The notes beneath the pieces are model-generated. The model did not search any database. It was not told where the DNA came from and saw only the letters and a program-made list of their open reading frames with translations. Below, in pieces: positions 20,094 to 28,721 of a stretch of 60,325 bases of DNA. How positions within the stretch are numbered: the first letter of the stretch is position 1; each line of letters begins with the position of its first letter. The stretch spans positions 1 through 60,325 of the forward strand of contig NZ_CAMBTS010000006.1 of NCBI RefSeq assembly GCF_945870625.1, given 5' to 3'. The stretch is from Novosphingobium sp. Chol11. Its GTDB lineage: Bacteria; Pseudomonadota; Alphaproteobacteria; Sphingomonadales; Sphingomonadaceae. The position numbers and the translations under genes are program-made.

Positions 20094-21227
20094 ATGGCAG
20101 CGGAAGCTGATTTTTACGAACTGCTCGAGGTTGACCGGGGGGCCGACGACAAGACCATTAAGTCGTCGTACCGGCGATTGGCGATGAAATTCCATCCCGA
20201 CAAAAATCCCGGCTGCGCCGATAGCGAGGCCACGTTCAAGTCGATCAGCGCGGCCTATGCCTGCCTGTCCGATCCGCAAAAGCGCGCGGCCTATGACCAA
20301 TACGGGCATGCCGCGTTCCAGCAAGGCGGCGGCGGTGCGGGCGGTTTTGGTGGCGGCGGCGCGGAGTTTGGCGATCTCGGCGATATCTTCGAGACTTTCT
20401 TTGGCGGTGCCTTTGGTGGCGGCGGGCGCGGACAGGCGCGGCGCGGCGCCGATTTGCGCTATGACATGGAAATCACTCTCGAAGATGCGTTTCATGGCAA
20501 GCAGGCCGAGATCACGGTCGAGGTGGCGCAAACTTGCGCGCCCTGCGGCGGATCGGGTGCAACGCCTGGCACATCTGCCCGGCGCTGCAACTTGTGCGGC
20601 GGACAGGGCAAAGTGCGCGCGCAGCAAGGCTTCTTCATGGTCGAGCGCAGCTGCCCGACCTGCCATGGCCGCGGCGAAGTGATCGCGAGTCCCTGCTGCT
20701 CCTGTCGGGGCGAGGGCCGCGTCGATGCCGCACAGAAGCTGGAAGTCGCGATCCCGCCCGGGGTCGACAACGGCACCCGCATCCGCTTGGTAGGGAAGGG
20801 CGAGGCCGGGCCGCAAGGCGCGCCGGCAGGCGATCTGTATATATTCCTGCACGTCGCGCGGCACCGCGTGTTCGAACGCGAGGGCACGACGCTGCTCACC
20901 CGCTGCCCGATCAGCTTTACGGTGGCATCGCTCGGCGGCGAGATCGATATCCCCGGGCTCGATGGGGCGCGGCACACGATCGAAATTCCCGCGGGAATTC
21001 AATCGGGAAAACAACTGCGCAAGCGCGGCGCAGGCATGCCGGTGCTGCAGGCGCGCGGCGTGGGTGATCTGGTGATCGAGATCCAGGTGGAGACACCGAC
21101 GAAATTGAGCGCACGTCAGCGCGAACTGCTCCGCGAATTCCAGGCCACCGAAACCGGGGATGAGTCCCCGCAATCGAAGGGCTTCTTCGACCGGATCAAG
21201 GATGCATGGACGGATCTGACGGAGTAG
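20094..21227 (+). CDS. dnaJ: Co-chaperone DnaJ (Hsp40)
   Basis: A 377-residue type I Hsp40. The J domain (about 5-70) has YELLEVDRGADDKTIKSSYRRLAMKFHPDKNPG with HPD. A Gly/Phe-rich stretch follows (about 75-125). The zinc-binding region has four repeats, CAPCGGSG, CNLCGGQG, CPTCHGRG and CCSCRGEG, and then the substrate-binding C-terminus. It starts MAAEADFYELL; the longer in-frame start at 20061 would lie inside the hairpin. The last 32 bp overlap the 3' end of the convergent patatin-like gene. Confidence 0.96.
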   Translation: MAAEADFYELLEVDRGADDKTIKSSYRRLAMKFHPDKNPGCADSEATFKSISAAYACLSDPQKRAAYDQYGHAAFQQGGGGAGGFGGGGAEFGDLGDIFETFFGGAFGGGGRGQARRGADLRYDMEITLEDAFHGKQAEITVEVAQTCAPCGGSGATPGTSARRCNLCGGQGKVRAQQGFFMVERSCPTCHGRGEVIASPCCSCRGEGRVDAAQKLEVAIPPGVDNGTRIRLVGKGEAGPQGAPAGDLYIFLHVARHRVFEREGTTLLTRCPISFTVASLGGEIDIPGLDGARHTIEIPAGIQSGKQLRKRGAGMPVLQARGVGDLVIEIQVETPTKLSARQRELLREFQATETGDESPQSKGFFDRIKDAWTDLTE

Positions 21228-23547
21228 TTGTCGCCTCCGAGAACATCGCATGGACCTCGCCGATCACGCGATCGACCATGCCAGGTTCTGCTTTGAGGCG
21301 CCCGCGCTCCTCCTGAAGAATGGCAAGAAACGCGTCGCGCTTGAATATCCGCACGTCGCTCGCGTCGAGCGCGGGTTCTGCAGTGGAGGCGATCAGATCG
21401 ATCGTCCGCTCAGCGCCGTGAAGCCGGCCCCAGAGATAATCGTTCTCGCGGTAAGCGCGGCTGAAAAACGCCCCGAAGCTGAAAAATTCCGTGCCGCGCA
21501 GGCAAGAAGCGGTGCCACCCGGGCGGATCGAGGTGGCATCGTCGGGTGAAATCCGGTCGACCTTGATCGGGTCGAACTCGCCCATCCCTTCGCCTTGCAG
21601 CAATGGCAAAGTCGCCACATCGTAAAACGGGAAGCCCAAGTATTCATAGAGGAAATGCCGCCGCAGCGGCTTGGTCATGCCTGCCAGCGCAGTAATGATC
21701 ATTCCATCCACGGTGACATCGATCCTGGTGAGATCACGCCGCTGTTCAATCGCTGCCAGCACCAGCGCGGGATCTTCGCAGATCAGCGCCGCAATCATCG
21801 GGAAATCCTCGCCGAGACCCGATGCAGTCTGTTTTTCCTGATAGAGCGCCTGCGCGCGGTAGACGGTATCGCGCGCCGCTTCACGATCCGCCGCGCTCAC
21901 TGTTTCTTCGCTTTCGTCCCAATTCTGCCGCAAGCGTCTTGCGAGTAACTTCATCCGGCGAACCCGGAAGGCCAGATCATGCGCCCGGAAAAAATCGATC
22001 GCTGCGGCGGTCGCGCCGCCTTTGGCCAGCGAGAGCTGATCAAAGCCCAGCATCGCCAGATGGCTCCACAAGGCGGCTTCAACGCGCTCGCGCGGGGTTG
22101 CACCGGGAGCCGCCTCGTAAATCACCTCAGCTAGCGCGGCGACAATTCCCGCCAGCTTGACTTGGGCGTAGCCATGGAAAGCGAAGCCTGCCTGCTGCGC
22201 AGCGGCTTGTTGTGCCTTTGCGCGCCACGCAGTGAGCCGCTTGCGGGTGGGCTGATCAAAGAAAAAGGTATAGCCGAACAGCGTTTCCACCGCCGTATCG
22301 ATTTGCGGGCGCAACGCATCGATGATCATGCGCAGCCTCCCGGTTTCGCGCGATTGCGCCTCGATGACCTCAAGATTATCACGGATCGGTTGTTCGCGCG
22401 GGATCGAGGACAGCGAGCCGAAAATGGCTGAGAAAAACCCGACCGTGCGAACTCCGTTCGCGGCCATGCGCATATGATCAGGGCTGGGATCGATGTAAAC
22501 CAGACGCCGGTCCACCTCGCGCTGCGCCGGCCGATCGCGCAAGACGCTCATCGCTTGCGCAAATGGCCGGTTGACCAGCACTGCGCCATCGACCAGCGCC
22601 ACATCGCCGGTTTGCCCGCGTTTCCAGCGGCTAGGCATGATTCGCTTCAAGAAATCTTCGCGACCGGGCCAGGCCAGATCGCGCTGCGCCGCCATCGCAT
22701 CGATCTCGTCGAGCATGAGCGGCGGGAACGCGCCGGGGAAGCTGGCCGTCGCTCGTGCTGCGAGGACCAGCTCGGCCCGCGCCGCAAGGTCGCTGCTGCC
22801 CGCCGTATCGGCGGAGCGGCGAAATCCGATCGCGAGCCGGTGCTCGCTCTCTTCGACAACCATCGGGCTGTGAAGCCGTAGTTCCTCAAGATGCCCGTGG
22901 AAATCGGTTGCCGTGACCAGCAAGTCCAGCGGATGCCCGGGGGGCATCAGCGGAGCACGATCAGTCGCGGTCTGCGCCATCGCCTCAAGCGCGTCGCACA
23001 AGAGCTGCGAAAAGCCGATACCGCTGAACGGCGGAGCGAACCAGCGCGCGCGGATCAGCCGCGAGACCTTGAGCCGGACCTCGGCGCGGGTCTCCTGCGC
23101 AACGGTGCTTGAGACGACATTGCCCGGGCGCGACAGCACAAACCACACGATCGGCTGCGCCCAGAATTTGGCAAAGCGGCTCCAAGGCCGGGCGTCGGGA
23201 TCAAGCAGGATATCGACATCTGCCTTCTCGAGCCACAGCTGGGTTAACGGTTCAAGGCTCTGCCCGCTCGCCATCGCTTGTGCCAGAAATACGCCGTTGA
23301 TGCCGCCAGCGCTTGCGCCGGAGATGATATCGGGAATGAAGCGCAGCTTGATGCTCCGCAAATCGGCAATTTTGGCAAGCAAGGCATGATAAATTCGCTG
23401 CGATCCGCTCTCGGGTGGATCACCTTGGTGAAAGGCGCGGCTGGCGCGGGTGGCGTACCAGATTTCCTTGGTCACGCCGTGCATGTAGACCGCAAGGCTG
23501 ATTCCGCCATAACAGACCAGTGCGAGGCGCAGTTCTTTTTGCCGCAT
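21196..23547 (-). CDS. Large patatin-like phospholipase/hydrolase
   Basis: A 783-residue protein with an N-terminal patatin domain. The strand LRLALVCYGGISLAVYMHGVTKEIW begins it. The Ser nucleophile sits in DIISGASAGGINGVFLA (GxSxG), and the catalytic Asp is probably in ALVDGAVLVNRPFAQ. The long C-terminal part (about 380-783) is largely helical and matches the DUF3376 extension of this family. It probably hydrolyses lipid acyl chains; the substrate is unknown. No signal peptide is seen. Start MRQKELRL at 23547 is preferred, with ATG 23559 as alternative. Confidence 0.82.
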   Translation of the reverse strand: MRQKELRLALVCYGGISLAVYMHGVTKEIWYATRASRAFHQGDPPESGSQRIYHALLAKIADLRSIKLRFIPDIISGASAGGINGVFLAQAMASGQSLEPLTQLWLEKADVDILLDPDARPWSRFAKFWAQPIVWFVLSRPGNVVSSTVAQETRAEVRLKVSRLIRARWFAPPFSGIGFSQLLCDALEAMAQTATDRAPLMPPGHPLDLLVTATDFHGHLEELRLHSPMVVEESEHRLAIGFRRSADTAGSSDLAARAELVLAARATASFPGAFPPLMLDEIDAMAAQRDLAWPGREDFLKRIMPSRWKRGQTGDVALVDGAVLVNRPFAQAMSVLRDRPAQREVDRRLVYIDPSPDHMRMAANGVRTVGFFSAIFGSLSSIPREQPIRDNLEVIEAQSRETGRLRMIIDALRPQIDTAVETLFGYTFFFDQPTRKRLTAWRAKAQQAAAQQAGFAFHGYAQVKLAGIVAALAEVIYEAAPGATPRERVEAALWSHLAMLGFDQLSLAKGGATAAAIDFFRAHDLAFRVRRMKLLARRLRQNWDESEETVSAADREAARDTVYRAQALYQEKQTASGLGEDFPMIAALICEDPALVLAAIEQRRDLTRIDVTVDGMIITALAGMTKPLRRHFLYEYLGFPFYDVATLPLLQGEGMGEFDPIKVDRISPDDATSIRPGGTASCLRGTEFFSFGAFFSRAYRENDYLWGRLHGAERTIDLIASTAEPALDASDVRIFKRDAFLAILQEERGRLKAEPGMVDRVIGEVHAMFSEATTTPSDPSMHP

Positions 23548-23682
23548 GACGTGTATCATGACAGGGCTTGACTGCGGCGGCCAGAGTGTAAGTGTGGCAC
23601 GCGTTCAATCTGCTTGGCCATGTAAATCAATCCGACATCGGGCGTGTGTTTTGCCCGGAGTCGCTTCAGAATTGGGGCGTTC

Positions 23683-23765
23683 GGGCCCCATGAATCTGAT
23701 GGCGGAGCTGTCAAGTTTACCGACGCTTTACACCTGAGCGCTTACAGACACGGTTCATGGGGCCC
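23683..23765. promoter_or_regulatory. 12-bp inverted repeat upstream of the PEP-CTERM sugar-transferase gene
   Basis: GGGCCCCATGAA (23683-23694) and TTCATGGGGCCC (23754-23765) are perfect inverted copies 59 nt apart, ending 35 bp before the sugar-transferase start. The interval contains TGTCAAGTTTACCGACG (23709-23725), itself a TGTC...GACG near-palindrome. A regulator site or looped leader is plausible, and the PrsR regulator encoded downstream is a candidate binder. Function is inferred only. Confidence 0.4.
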
Positions 23766-23800
23766 ATTCCGGGCCGCCAACCGGGTGAGTGCGGCGCTTT

Positions 23801-25186
23801 ATGATCCGCCTGTTCAAACATTACATCCCGAATGCCGTGCTGCTGCTGGGCCTGCTCGATTTCGTCGGGCTGATCGTGGCGGGTGAGCTGGGCTGGCTGG
23901 TTCGTGCGCATCAGATTGGGATCGATGTCGGCGCGGTCAGTGATCGTCAATTGCCCCTGATGATCTTTGCGGTGCTGGTGCAGACCGCGATGATCGCGGT
24001 GGGTGTCTATGGCTCGGATGCGCTGCGCTCGGTGCGCTATGCTACTGCGCGGTTGATGGTTGCCGTCAGTCTTGGCATCATTGCTCTATCGGTGGTGTAT
24101 TTCCTGCTGCCCGGGCGCACTTTGTGGCGCTCCAATCTGTTTTACGCGATGTTCATCGCCATGGCGATCCTGGTGTTCATCCGCATTTTGCTGGGCGGAT
24201 TGCTGGGAACCGCGGTGTTTCGACGCCGCGTGCTGGTGCTGGGCGCAGGCCAACGCGCCGACCGTTTGCGCAAACTGGGCGAGCGGACCGAAGCAGGCTT
24301 CGTCATTGTCGGCTACATCGGCATGAGCGACGGCGCGCATGTTATCGAAGAGGCCATCAACCGCAGTGCGATCCACAACTTCACCCGTTATGTCGAAAAT
24401 TTGGGGGTGAGCGAGGTGGTTCTGGCGCTCGAGGAACGGCGCAATGCGCTGCCGCTCAAGGACTTGCTGCGGATCAAGACCACCGGGGTTCATGTCAACG
24501 ATTTCTCGACCTTCATGGAGCGCGAAACCGGCCGTGTCGATCTCGATACGGTCAATCCCAGCTGGCTGATCTTCTCTGACGGGTTCTCGTCCGGGCGGAT
24601 GATTTCGAGCGCGATGAAGCGTCTGTTCGATATCTTTGCTAGTCTGATCCTGCTTGCGCTGACCGCACCGCTGATCGCGCTCTTTGCGCTTCTGGTGAAG
24701 CTCGACAGCAAAGGGCCGGCGCTGTTTCGGCAGACCCGCGTCGGGCTGTATGGGCAGAATTTCAATCTGATCAAGCTGCGCTCGATGCGCACCGACGCCG
24801 AAAAAGCAGGCGCGCAGTGGGCTTCGAAGGATGATCCGCGGGTTACGCGGGTGGGCCGTCTGATCCGCAAGCTGCGCATCGACGAGCTGCCGCAGGCTTG
24901 GACCGTGCTCAAAGGCGAGATGAGCTTTGTCGGCCCCCGGCCCGAACGCCCGGAATTTGTTGGCGAACTGGAAGAGCAGCTATCGTATTATGCCGAGCGC
25001 CACATGGTGAAGCCGGGGATCACCGGCTGGGCACAGATCAATTATCCCTATGGCGCTTCGATCGAGGATTCGCGTCACAAGCTCGAATATGACCTCTATT
25101 ACGCCAAGAACTACACGCCGTTCCTTGATCTCCTGATCCTCATTCAGACGCTGCGCGTGGTGCTCTGGAATGAGGGCGCGCGGTAA
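23801..25186 (+). CDS. PEP-CTERM system sugar transferase (priming glycosyltransferase)
   Basis: A 461-residue polyprenyl-phosphate sugar-1-phosphate transferase that starts exopolysaccharide repeat units on the lipid carrier. The N-terminal half has four membrane helices and a Rossmann-like region (RRRVLVLGAGQRADRLRKLG). A fifth hydrophobic segment (SAMKRLFDIFASLILLALTAPL) precedes the catalytic domain, which has RVGLYGQNFNLIKLRSMRTDAE, LRKLRIDELPQAW, GEMSFVGPRPERPEFV and KPGITGWAQINYPYG. These features and the prs genes downstream fit TIGR03013 enzymes. ATG 23801 chosen; GTG 23789 is possible. Confidence 0.88.
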   Translation: MIRLFKHYIPNAVLLLGLLDFVGLIVAGELGWLVRAHQIGIDVGAVSDRQLPLMIFAVLVQTAMIAVGVYGSDALRSVRYATARLMVAVSLGIIALSVVYFLLPGRTLWRSNLFYAMFIAMAILVFIRILLGGLLGTAVFRRRVLVLGAGQRADRLRKLGERTEAGFVIVGYIGMSDGAHVIEEAINRSAIHNFTRYVENLGVSEVVLALEERRNALPLKDLLRIKTTGVHVNDFSTFMERETGRVDLDTVNPSWLIFSDGFSSGRMISSAMKRLFDIFASLILLALTAPLIALFALLVKLDSKGPALFRQTRVGLYGQNFNLIKLRSMRTDAEKAGAQWASKDDPRVTRVGRLIRKLRIDELPQAWTVLKGEMSFVGPRPERPEFVGELEEQLSYYAERHMVKPGITGWAQINYPYGASIEDSRHKLEYDLYYAKNYTPFLDLLILIQTLRVVLWNEGAR

Positions 25187-25194
25187 TCCTGGTC

Positions 25195-27357
25195 ATGATC
25201 GGCGCTTTCAACTGGGTTAGCCTCGGCTATTGGAGCAACCTTTTGGCGGTCTTTGCCGCGCTGGTGCTGGCGGTTTGGCTGGGCGACCGGCTGCGGCGCC
25301 GAAAATCTGCCAGCCGCGCCCAGATCGCGGCGCTGGTGATCGGTGCGGTCTGGTCGTTGCTCGAGGCCGCACTTGGGCCCGATGCGATCACGACCGAGCT
25401 GGGCGAAGTGATGCGCAATCTGGGCTGGCTGGTGGTGCTCTTCGGGCTCTTCGCCCGCGACAACCGGCATGCCACCGTAGGGCCGGTGCGCCCGGTGCTG
25501 CTGGTGCTGGGAATGGTCGAGCTGCTTCAGTTGCTGCTGCTGGCGCTGCAATGGCGCTTTATTGCGATTGCGCCCGCTGCGGCCATGATCTTTCAGATAT
25601 CGGTGATGTTTCGCTTGCTGTTGGCGACCGGAGCGCTGGTTCTGGTGCACAATCTTTATGCAGGCGCGTTGCTTGCGCAGCGCGGCAGCGTCCGCTGGAC
25701 TTCGCTCGCTTTGGCGCTGATGTGGGGTTACGACCTCAATTTCTACACTATCGCTTATCTTGGTCACTCCATCCCGGTGGAACTGGCTGCGCTGCGCGGA
25801 CTGGTTCAGGTGGCCGCGATTCTGCTGCTGGCGACCGGTGTGCTGCGCGGGGTTTCGGCCATGCGCTTTTCCCCTTCACGCGCGCTCGCCTTTCAATCGC
25901 TCTCTTTGCTGGTGATCGGCGGTTATCTCATCCTGATGGTCGCGGCGGCGCAATCCATGGCGTGGCTGGGCGGGGATGTTAGCCAGCTGACGCAGCTCGG
26001 TTTTGCCTTTGTGACGACGGTGATGGTGATCGCGCTGGTGCCATCAGGGCGCGTGCGCGGCTGGATCAATGTGATGCTCGCCAAGCATTTCTTTCAGCAC
26101 CGCTATGACTACCGCGCCGAATGGCAGCGCTTTACGCGCACGATCGGGCGCGCCGGAGCCAATGCCGCCCCGCTGCATGCCCGTGTGGTACAGGCTGTCG
26201 CTGACATCACCGATAGCGCGCGTGGCATACTGCTGGTGCCGGGAGAGACCGGAGAACTGGTGTTGGCGGCGCAGTGGCAGTGGCCCACACTGGCAGTTCC
26301 GGCCCAGGCGATGGCGCCCGCTGGTGCGGCCTTTTTCGAGCGTAGCGGATTTATTGCCGATCTCGATGAGGTGCGCGCCGGGATCGACCATGAGGGCGAG
26401 GCTGCCGCTGTGCCGAAATGGATGAACGGCGAGGATGCCGTGTGGGCGCTGGTTCCGCTGATCCACTTTGATCGCATGATCGGACTGGTCGTGCTTGGCC
26501 GTCCCCCTTTGGCGCGCAAACTCGATTGGGAAGATTTCGATCTGCTTCGCGTCGTTGGCCAGCAGTTGGCGAGCTATCTGGCCGAAAACAACGGACAGAC
26601 CGCGCTGCTGGAGGCAAGCCGCTTTGATGAATTCAACCGCCGCATCGCCTTTGTGATGCACGACATCAAAAACCTCACCAGCCAGCTCGCGCTGCTTTCG
26701 CGCAATGCCGAGCGCCATGCGGAGAATCCTGAATTTCGCAAGGACATGCTGGTGACTTTGCGCAATGCAGCGGAGAAGCTGAACACGCTGCTGGCGCGCC
26801 TGTCGCGCTATGGTTCGGGCAATGTCGATCAGATCGAACAGGTGGACGCGGCCGAAGTGCTCGAGAGGATTGCGTTGCGTTACCGGGCTGCTGGGGCTGC
26901 TACTCACGACGGTCCGCAGGTTCATGTGGTGCAGCCAGCGGCTTGCCCGGTCATGGCCAATCGCGAAACGCTGGAACAAATTCTGACCCATCTGGTCCAG
27001 AATGCGATCGATGCCAGTCCGCCCGGCATGCCGGTGCTTCTGCAAACCCGCATCGATGGCGGCCAAGGCTTGATCGAGGTGATCGATACCGGCTGCGGCA
27101 TGAGCGCAGACTTTGTCCGCAACCGCCTGTTCAAGCCGTTTGTCTCGACCAAAGCAGGCGGCTTCGGGATTGGCGCGATGGAAGCGCGAGAACTGGTAAG
27201 CGCGATGCACGGACGGCTTGAAGTGGAAAGCCGCGAGGGGCTGGGCAGCCGCTTCACGGTGCGCCTGCCGCTGCCGGCGCCGGCGACGCCCGCAGCGGCG
27301 GATGGAATTGACACAATGTCGGGCGCGGCGGCCTTGCCCGAGATGAAGGTAGCGTAA
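25195..27357 (+). CDS. prsK: PEP-CTERM system sensor histidine kinase PrsK
   Basis: A 720-residue kinase. About eight to nine membrane helices fill residues 1-290, a GAF-like cytoplasmic sensor domain covers about 310-470, and the kinase core has the phospho-acceptor FVMHDIKNLTSQL. The ATPase domain has LTHLVQNAIDASPPG, VIDTGCGM and AGGFGIGAMEARELV. The multi-helix N-terminus plus GAF plus this kinase core is the PrsK layout (TIGR02916). Its stop overlaps the prsR start by one base (TAATG), so the pair is co-translated. It should phosphorylate PrsR to control exopolysaccharide and PEP-CTERM genes. Confidence 0.88.
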   Translation: MIGAFNWVSLGYWSNLLAVFAALVLAVWLGDRLRRRKSASRAQIAALVIGAVWSLLEAALGPDAITTELGEVMRNLGWLVVLFGLFARDNRHATVGPVRPVLLVLGMVELLQLLLLALQWRFIAIAPAAAMIFQISVMFRLLLATGALVLVHNLYAGALLAQRGSVRWTSLALALMWGYDLNFYTIAYLGHSIPVELAALRGLVQVAAILLLATGVLRGVSAMRFSPSRALAFQSLSLLVIGGYLILMVAAAQSMAWLGGDVSQLTQLGFAFVTTVMVIALVPSGRVRGWINVMLAKHFFQHRYDYRAEWQRFTRTIGRAGANAAPLHARVVQAVADITDSARGILLVPGETGELVLAAQWQWPTLAVPAQAMAPAGAAFFERSGFIADLDEVRAGIDHEGEAAAVPKWMNGEDAVWALVPLIHFDRMIGLVVLGRPPLARKLDWEDFDLLRVVGQQLASYLAENNGQTALLEASRFDEFNRRIAFVMHDIKNLTSQLALLSRNAERHAENPEFRKDMLVTLRNAAEKLNTLLARLSRYGSGNVDQIEQVDAAEVLERIALRYRAAGAATHDGPQVHVVQPAACPVMANRETLEQILTHLVQNAIDASPPGMPVLLQTRIDGGQGLIEVIDTGCGMSADFVRNRLFKPFVSTKAGGFGIGAMEARELVSAMHGRLEVESREGLGSRFTVRLPLPAPATPAAADGIDTMSGAAALPEMKVA

Positions 27358-28721
27358 TGTCTGAAACCCGTCCCAAGTTGCTCATCGTGGAAGATGATCC
27401 CGGCCTGCAGGCGCAGTTCAAATGGGCCTATGAGGATTTCGAGGTGTTCATTGCCGGTGACCGCGCGAGCGCGCTGGCCTTCCTGCGCGCTGAAGAGCCG
27501 CCGGTGGTGACGCTTGATCTTGGCCTGCCGCCTGATCCGGACGGCACCAGCGAAGGCTTTGCGGTGCTGGAAGAGATCATGGCGCTCAAGCCCGACACCA
27601 AGGTGATCGTCGCCAGCGGCCACGGCGCGCGCGAAAGCGCGCAGCGTGCAATCAGCCAGGGCGCATATAATTTCTATCAGAAGCCGGTCGACATCGACGC
27701 GCTGGGCCTCATTGTGCGCCGCGCTTTGCACCTGCACCGGATCGAGGCCGAGAACCGCGCTTTGGCCAGCCGGGCCCCGCAGGACAACCGCGTGCTGGGC
27801 CGATTGATTACTGCCGCTCCTGAAATGGTCAAAGTTGCGCGCACAATCGAGCGCGTTGCCAATACCAACGTCTCGGTCATGCTGCTGGGTGCCAGCGGCA
27901 CCGGCAAGGAATTGCTGGCGCGCGGGCTGCACGATGCTTCGGCGCGCGCGCGCGGCGCGTTCGTGGCCATCAATTGCGCCGCGATCCCGGAAAACCTGCT
28001 CGAAAGTGAACTGTTCGGCCATGAGAAGGGCGCGTTTACTGACGCGGTCAAGACCACCGAGGGCAAGATCGAATTGGCCAGCGGCGGCACATTGTTTCTT
28101 GACGAGGTCGGCGACATTCCGCTGCAGCTACAGGTCAAGCTGCTCAGGTTTCTTCAGGAACGCACGATTGAACGGATCGGCGGGCGGCGCTCGATCGCGG
28201 TCGACACGCGGATCGTTTGCGCCACGCATCAGAACCTTGAGGCGATGATTGCCGACGGCCGGTTTCGCGAGGATCTGTTCTATCGTCTGGCCGAGATCGT
28301 GGTGCGCATTCCGGGGCTGGCCGAGCGGCCCGGTGACGCGACATTGCTGGCCAAAGTGTTTCTCAGCCGGTTCGCCGCCGAGATGAATCCGTCGGTCAAA
28401 GGCTTCGCTCCGGCGGCGCTGGCCGCGATCGATGGCTGGAGCTGGCCAGGCAACGTTCGCGAACTCGAAAACCGGATCAAGCGCGCGGTGATCATGGCGG
28501 ATGGCAAGCTGGTCAGCGCGGCAGACCTCGATCTGGCCGCGCCGGTTGACGATTGCGAGCGCCCGCTCAACCTCAAAACCGCCCGCGAAGTGACCGACCG
28601 CAAGGTGATCCGCCACGCGCTGGCGCGTAGCGAAGGCAATATCTCGAGCACCGCGCGCTTGCTCGGGGTCAGCCGGCCGACGCTGTATGATTTGCTCAAG
28701 CAATATGATCTTCAGCATTAG
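27357..28721 (+). CDS. prsR: PEP-CTERM system response regulator PrsR (AAA+ enhancer-binding type)
   Basis: A 454-residue NtrC-type activator. The receiver domain (about 5-125) has VEDDPG and Asp in VVTLDLGLPPDPDG. The AAA+ domain (about 140-380) has Walker A GASGTGKELLARG, Walker B GGTLFLDEVG and the arginine-finger region RFREDLFYRL. A Fis-type helix-turn-helix ends it (ISSTARLLGVSRPTLYDLL). The sigma-54-contact loop reads GAFTDA rather than GAFTGA, an unusual change. It is coupled to prsK upstream and overlaps prsT downstream. Confidence 0.9.
   Translation: MSETRPKLLIVEDDPGLQAQFKWAYEDFEVFIAGDRASALAFLRAEEPPVVTLDLGLPPDPDGTSEGFAVLEEIMALKPDTKVIVASGHGARESAQRAISQGAYNFYQKPVDIDALGLIVRRALHLHRIEAENRALASRAPQDNRVLGRLITAAPEMVKVARTIERVANTNVSVMLLGASGTGKELLARGLHDASARARGAFVAINCAAIPENLLESELFGHEKGAFTDAVKTTEGKIELASGGTLFLDEVGDIPLQLQVKLLRFLQERTIERIGGRRSIAVDTRIVCATHQNLEAMIADGRFREDLFYRLAEIVVRIPGLAERPGDATLLAKVFLSRFAAEMNPSVKGFAPAALAAIDGWSWPGNVRELENRIKRAVIMADGKLVSAADLDLAAPVDDCERPLNLKTAREVTDRKVIRHALARSEGNISSTARLLGVSRPTLYDLLKQYDLQH

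Noticed and set aside
18007..20094. 695-residue open frame on the minus strand across dnaK
   Set aside because: It mirrors dnaK codon positions in a GC-rich gene, has low-complexity His/Arg/Asp-rich sequence and no ribosome site; dnaK itself is unambiguous.
23595..23620. Sigma-54 promoter (TGGCAC) upstream of the sugar transferase
   Set aside because: TGGCACG is present but the -12 TTGC at the right spacing is not; CAAT occupies that place.
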